From Acidobacteriota bacterium (GTDB lineage Bacteria; Acidobacteriota; Terriglobia; Acidiferrales; UBA7541), in NCBI GenBank assembly GCA_021832085.1, contig JAKBLM010000038.1, forward strand, positions 1-42,316: a DNA stretch of 42,316 nt, in the 5' to 3' direction. Of the stretch, positions 41,981 to 42,316 are shown one piece after another. Numbering within the stretch: position 1 is the stretch's first letter; each line of letters begins with the position of its first letter. A model generated the notes under the pieces. That model did not search any database. It had not been told where the DNA came from and saw only the letters and a list, made by a program, of their open reading frames with translations. The translations under genes were made by a program, and so were the position numbers.

Positions 41981-42213
41981 TCGATTTGTCTCCTGCTGTT
42001 GCGCGTCCGAGCGGCATCCAGGCGAAATTCCACCTGGCGAATTCTCCGGGAAGCAGCTCGGCTCGCCATTCCGTCGCGCGGAGCGGCGGGATTACCGGGG
42101 CCTTAGAGTACCTGCAGGTTGAGTACCCGGCGAGCGAAACCGGGCCCAAGCGTGCTATTCACAATAACATAAGCGCCTACCCGTATGCGAGATGCCGTAT
42201 CGCGCCGTCGAAA
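41981..42213 (-). promoter_or_regulatory. icd upstream region with possible extended -10
   Basis: On the minus strand TGTTATTGT (42169-42161) resembles an extended -10 (TGn-TATTGT), about 180 bp before icd; no good -35 is seen. A GAGTAC direct repeat (42106-42111 and 42121-42126) flanks a 10-bp palindrome ACCTGCAGGT (42110-42119), which may be a regulator site. Confidence 0.3.
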
Positions 42214-42256
42214 ATGTTACCGAAGGGGGCAACATCGCGCCATTTAGGATGTTACC
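42214..42256 (+). mobile_element. Repeated ATGTTACC sites, likely terminal binding sites of an insertion sequence
   Basis: ATGTTACC occurs at 42214-42221 and 42249-42256, and its inverted near-copy GGCAACAT at 42228-42235. Spaced repeats of this form just upstream of a transposase-like start are typical of transposase-binding ends of some DDE-type insertion sequences. The outer boundary is not certain, and the right end is outside the window. The alternative is a regulator site for icd, about 240 bp away. Confidence 0.45.
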
Positions 42257-42286
42257 CAACCCAAACGCGAAAAGGAGGCGACCAGG

Positions 42287-42316
42287 TTGGGCAAGCAAGG
42301 ACGACGGGAGTACCTG
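42287..42316 (+). CDS. Start of a probable transposase/integrase gene, cut by the window edge
   Basis: A TTG codon preceded by AAAGGAGG at 8 nt opens a frame reading MGKQGRREYL to the edge. Only ten codons are visible. This N-terminus resembles those of DDE-type integrase/transposase proteins whose first helix has the pattern G/N-x-x-R-R-E-Y-L. With the repeats upstream it supports an insertion sequence here. Confidence 0.45.
   Translation, partial: MGKQGRREYL

Overview
The window looks like a stretch of an Acidobacteriota (Terriglobia-type) genome. It is GC-rich, and several encoded families are ones I associate with that phylum: a serine/threonine kinase fused to TPR repeats, a large Asp-box (BNR/sortilin-like) secreted propeller, a DUF4382-like lipoprotein, tandem phospholipase-B/C45-like hydrolases, and an outer-membrane barrel carrying one haem motif. 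This placement is inference from gene content; there is no rRNA or other marker gene. The left edge is a perfect 13-bp hairpin and the right edge looks like the start of an insertion sequence, so both ends may be assembly break points.

Region 1 (1-6 kb, minus strand) is a compact hyfC-hyfE-hyfF-hyfG-hyfI-type operon for a membrane complex related to group 4 hydrogenases and complex I. It is not an ordinary hydrogenase: the large subunit has lost all four cysteines that hold the NiFe centre, which fits the energy-converting hydrogenase-related (Ehr) class. The operon also looks damaged or misassembled. The HyfF-like antiporter subunit is cut by an in-frame TAG exactly where the family has a conserved lysine, the HyfI-like gene stops after 86 codons beside the edge hairpin, and no hyfB is present. 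An HdeD-like membrane protein lies upstream.

Region 2 (6-16.6 kb) holds a propeller-phosphoesterase fusion, a small outer-membrane barrel, a NiCoT nickel/cobalt permease, a DUF6159-like membrane protein, a decayed small gene beside a cupredoxin-like secreted protein, the kinase-TPR sensor and a DoxX protein. Region 3 (16.9-23.2 kb) has a secreted phospholipase C/phosphoesterase, a GNAT acetyltransferase, a free TonB C-terminal domain, a CPBP protease, a small secreted protein and the haem-barrel protein.

Region 4 (23.4-30 kb, minus) reads as two tandem Ntn-type hydrolase paralogues followed by a membrane-anchored GH113-like glycosidase, then a separate DUF4382-like lipoprotein. Region 5 (30.4-35 kb) has two methyltransferases and a GntR/FCD regulator divergent from an MFS transporter. 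GTATAC-core palindromes and facing TTGACA promoters suggest local control, and a strong start site before the transporter yields only a 32-codon reading frame. Region 6 (35.2-42.3 kb) has the Asp-box propeller with a clear intrinsic terminator, 1.1 kb of relic DNA with RHS/YD-repeat fragments on both strands, the TCA genes icd and mdh, and an apparent IS end. No tRNA, rRNA or CRISPR array was seen.
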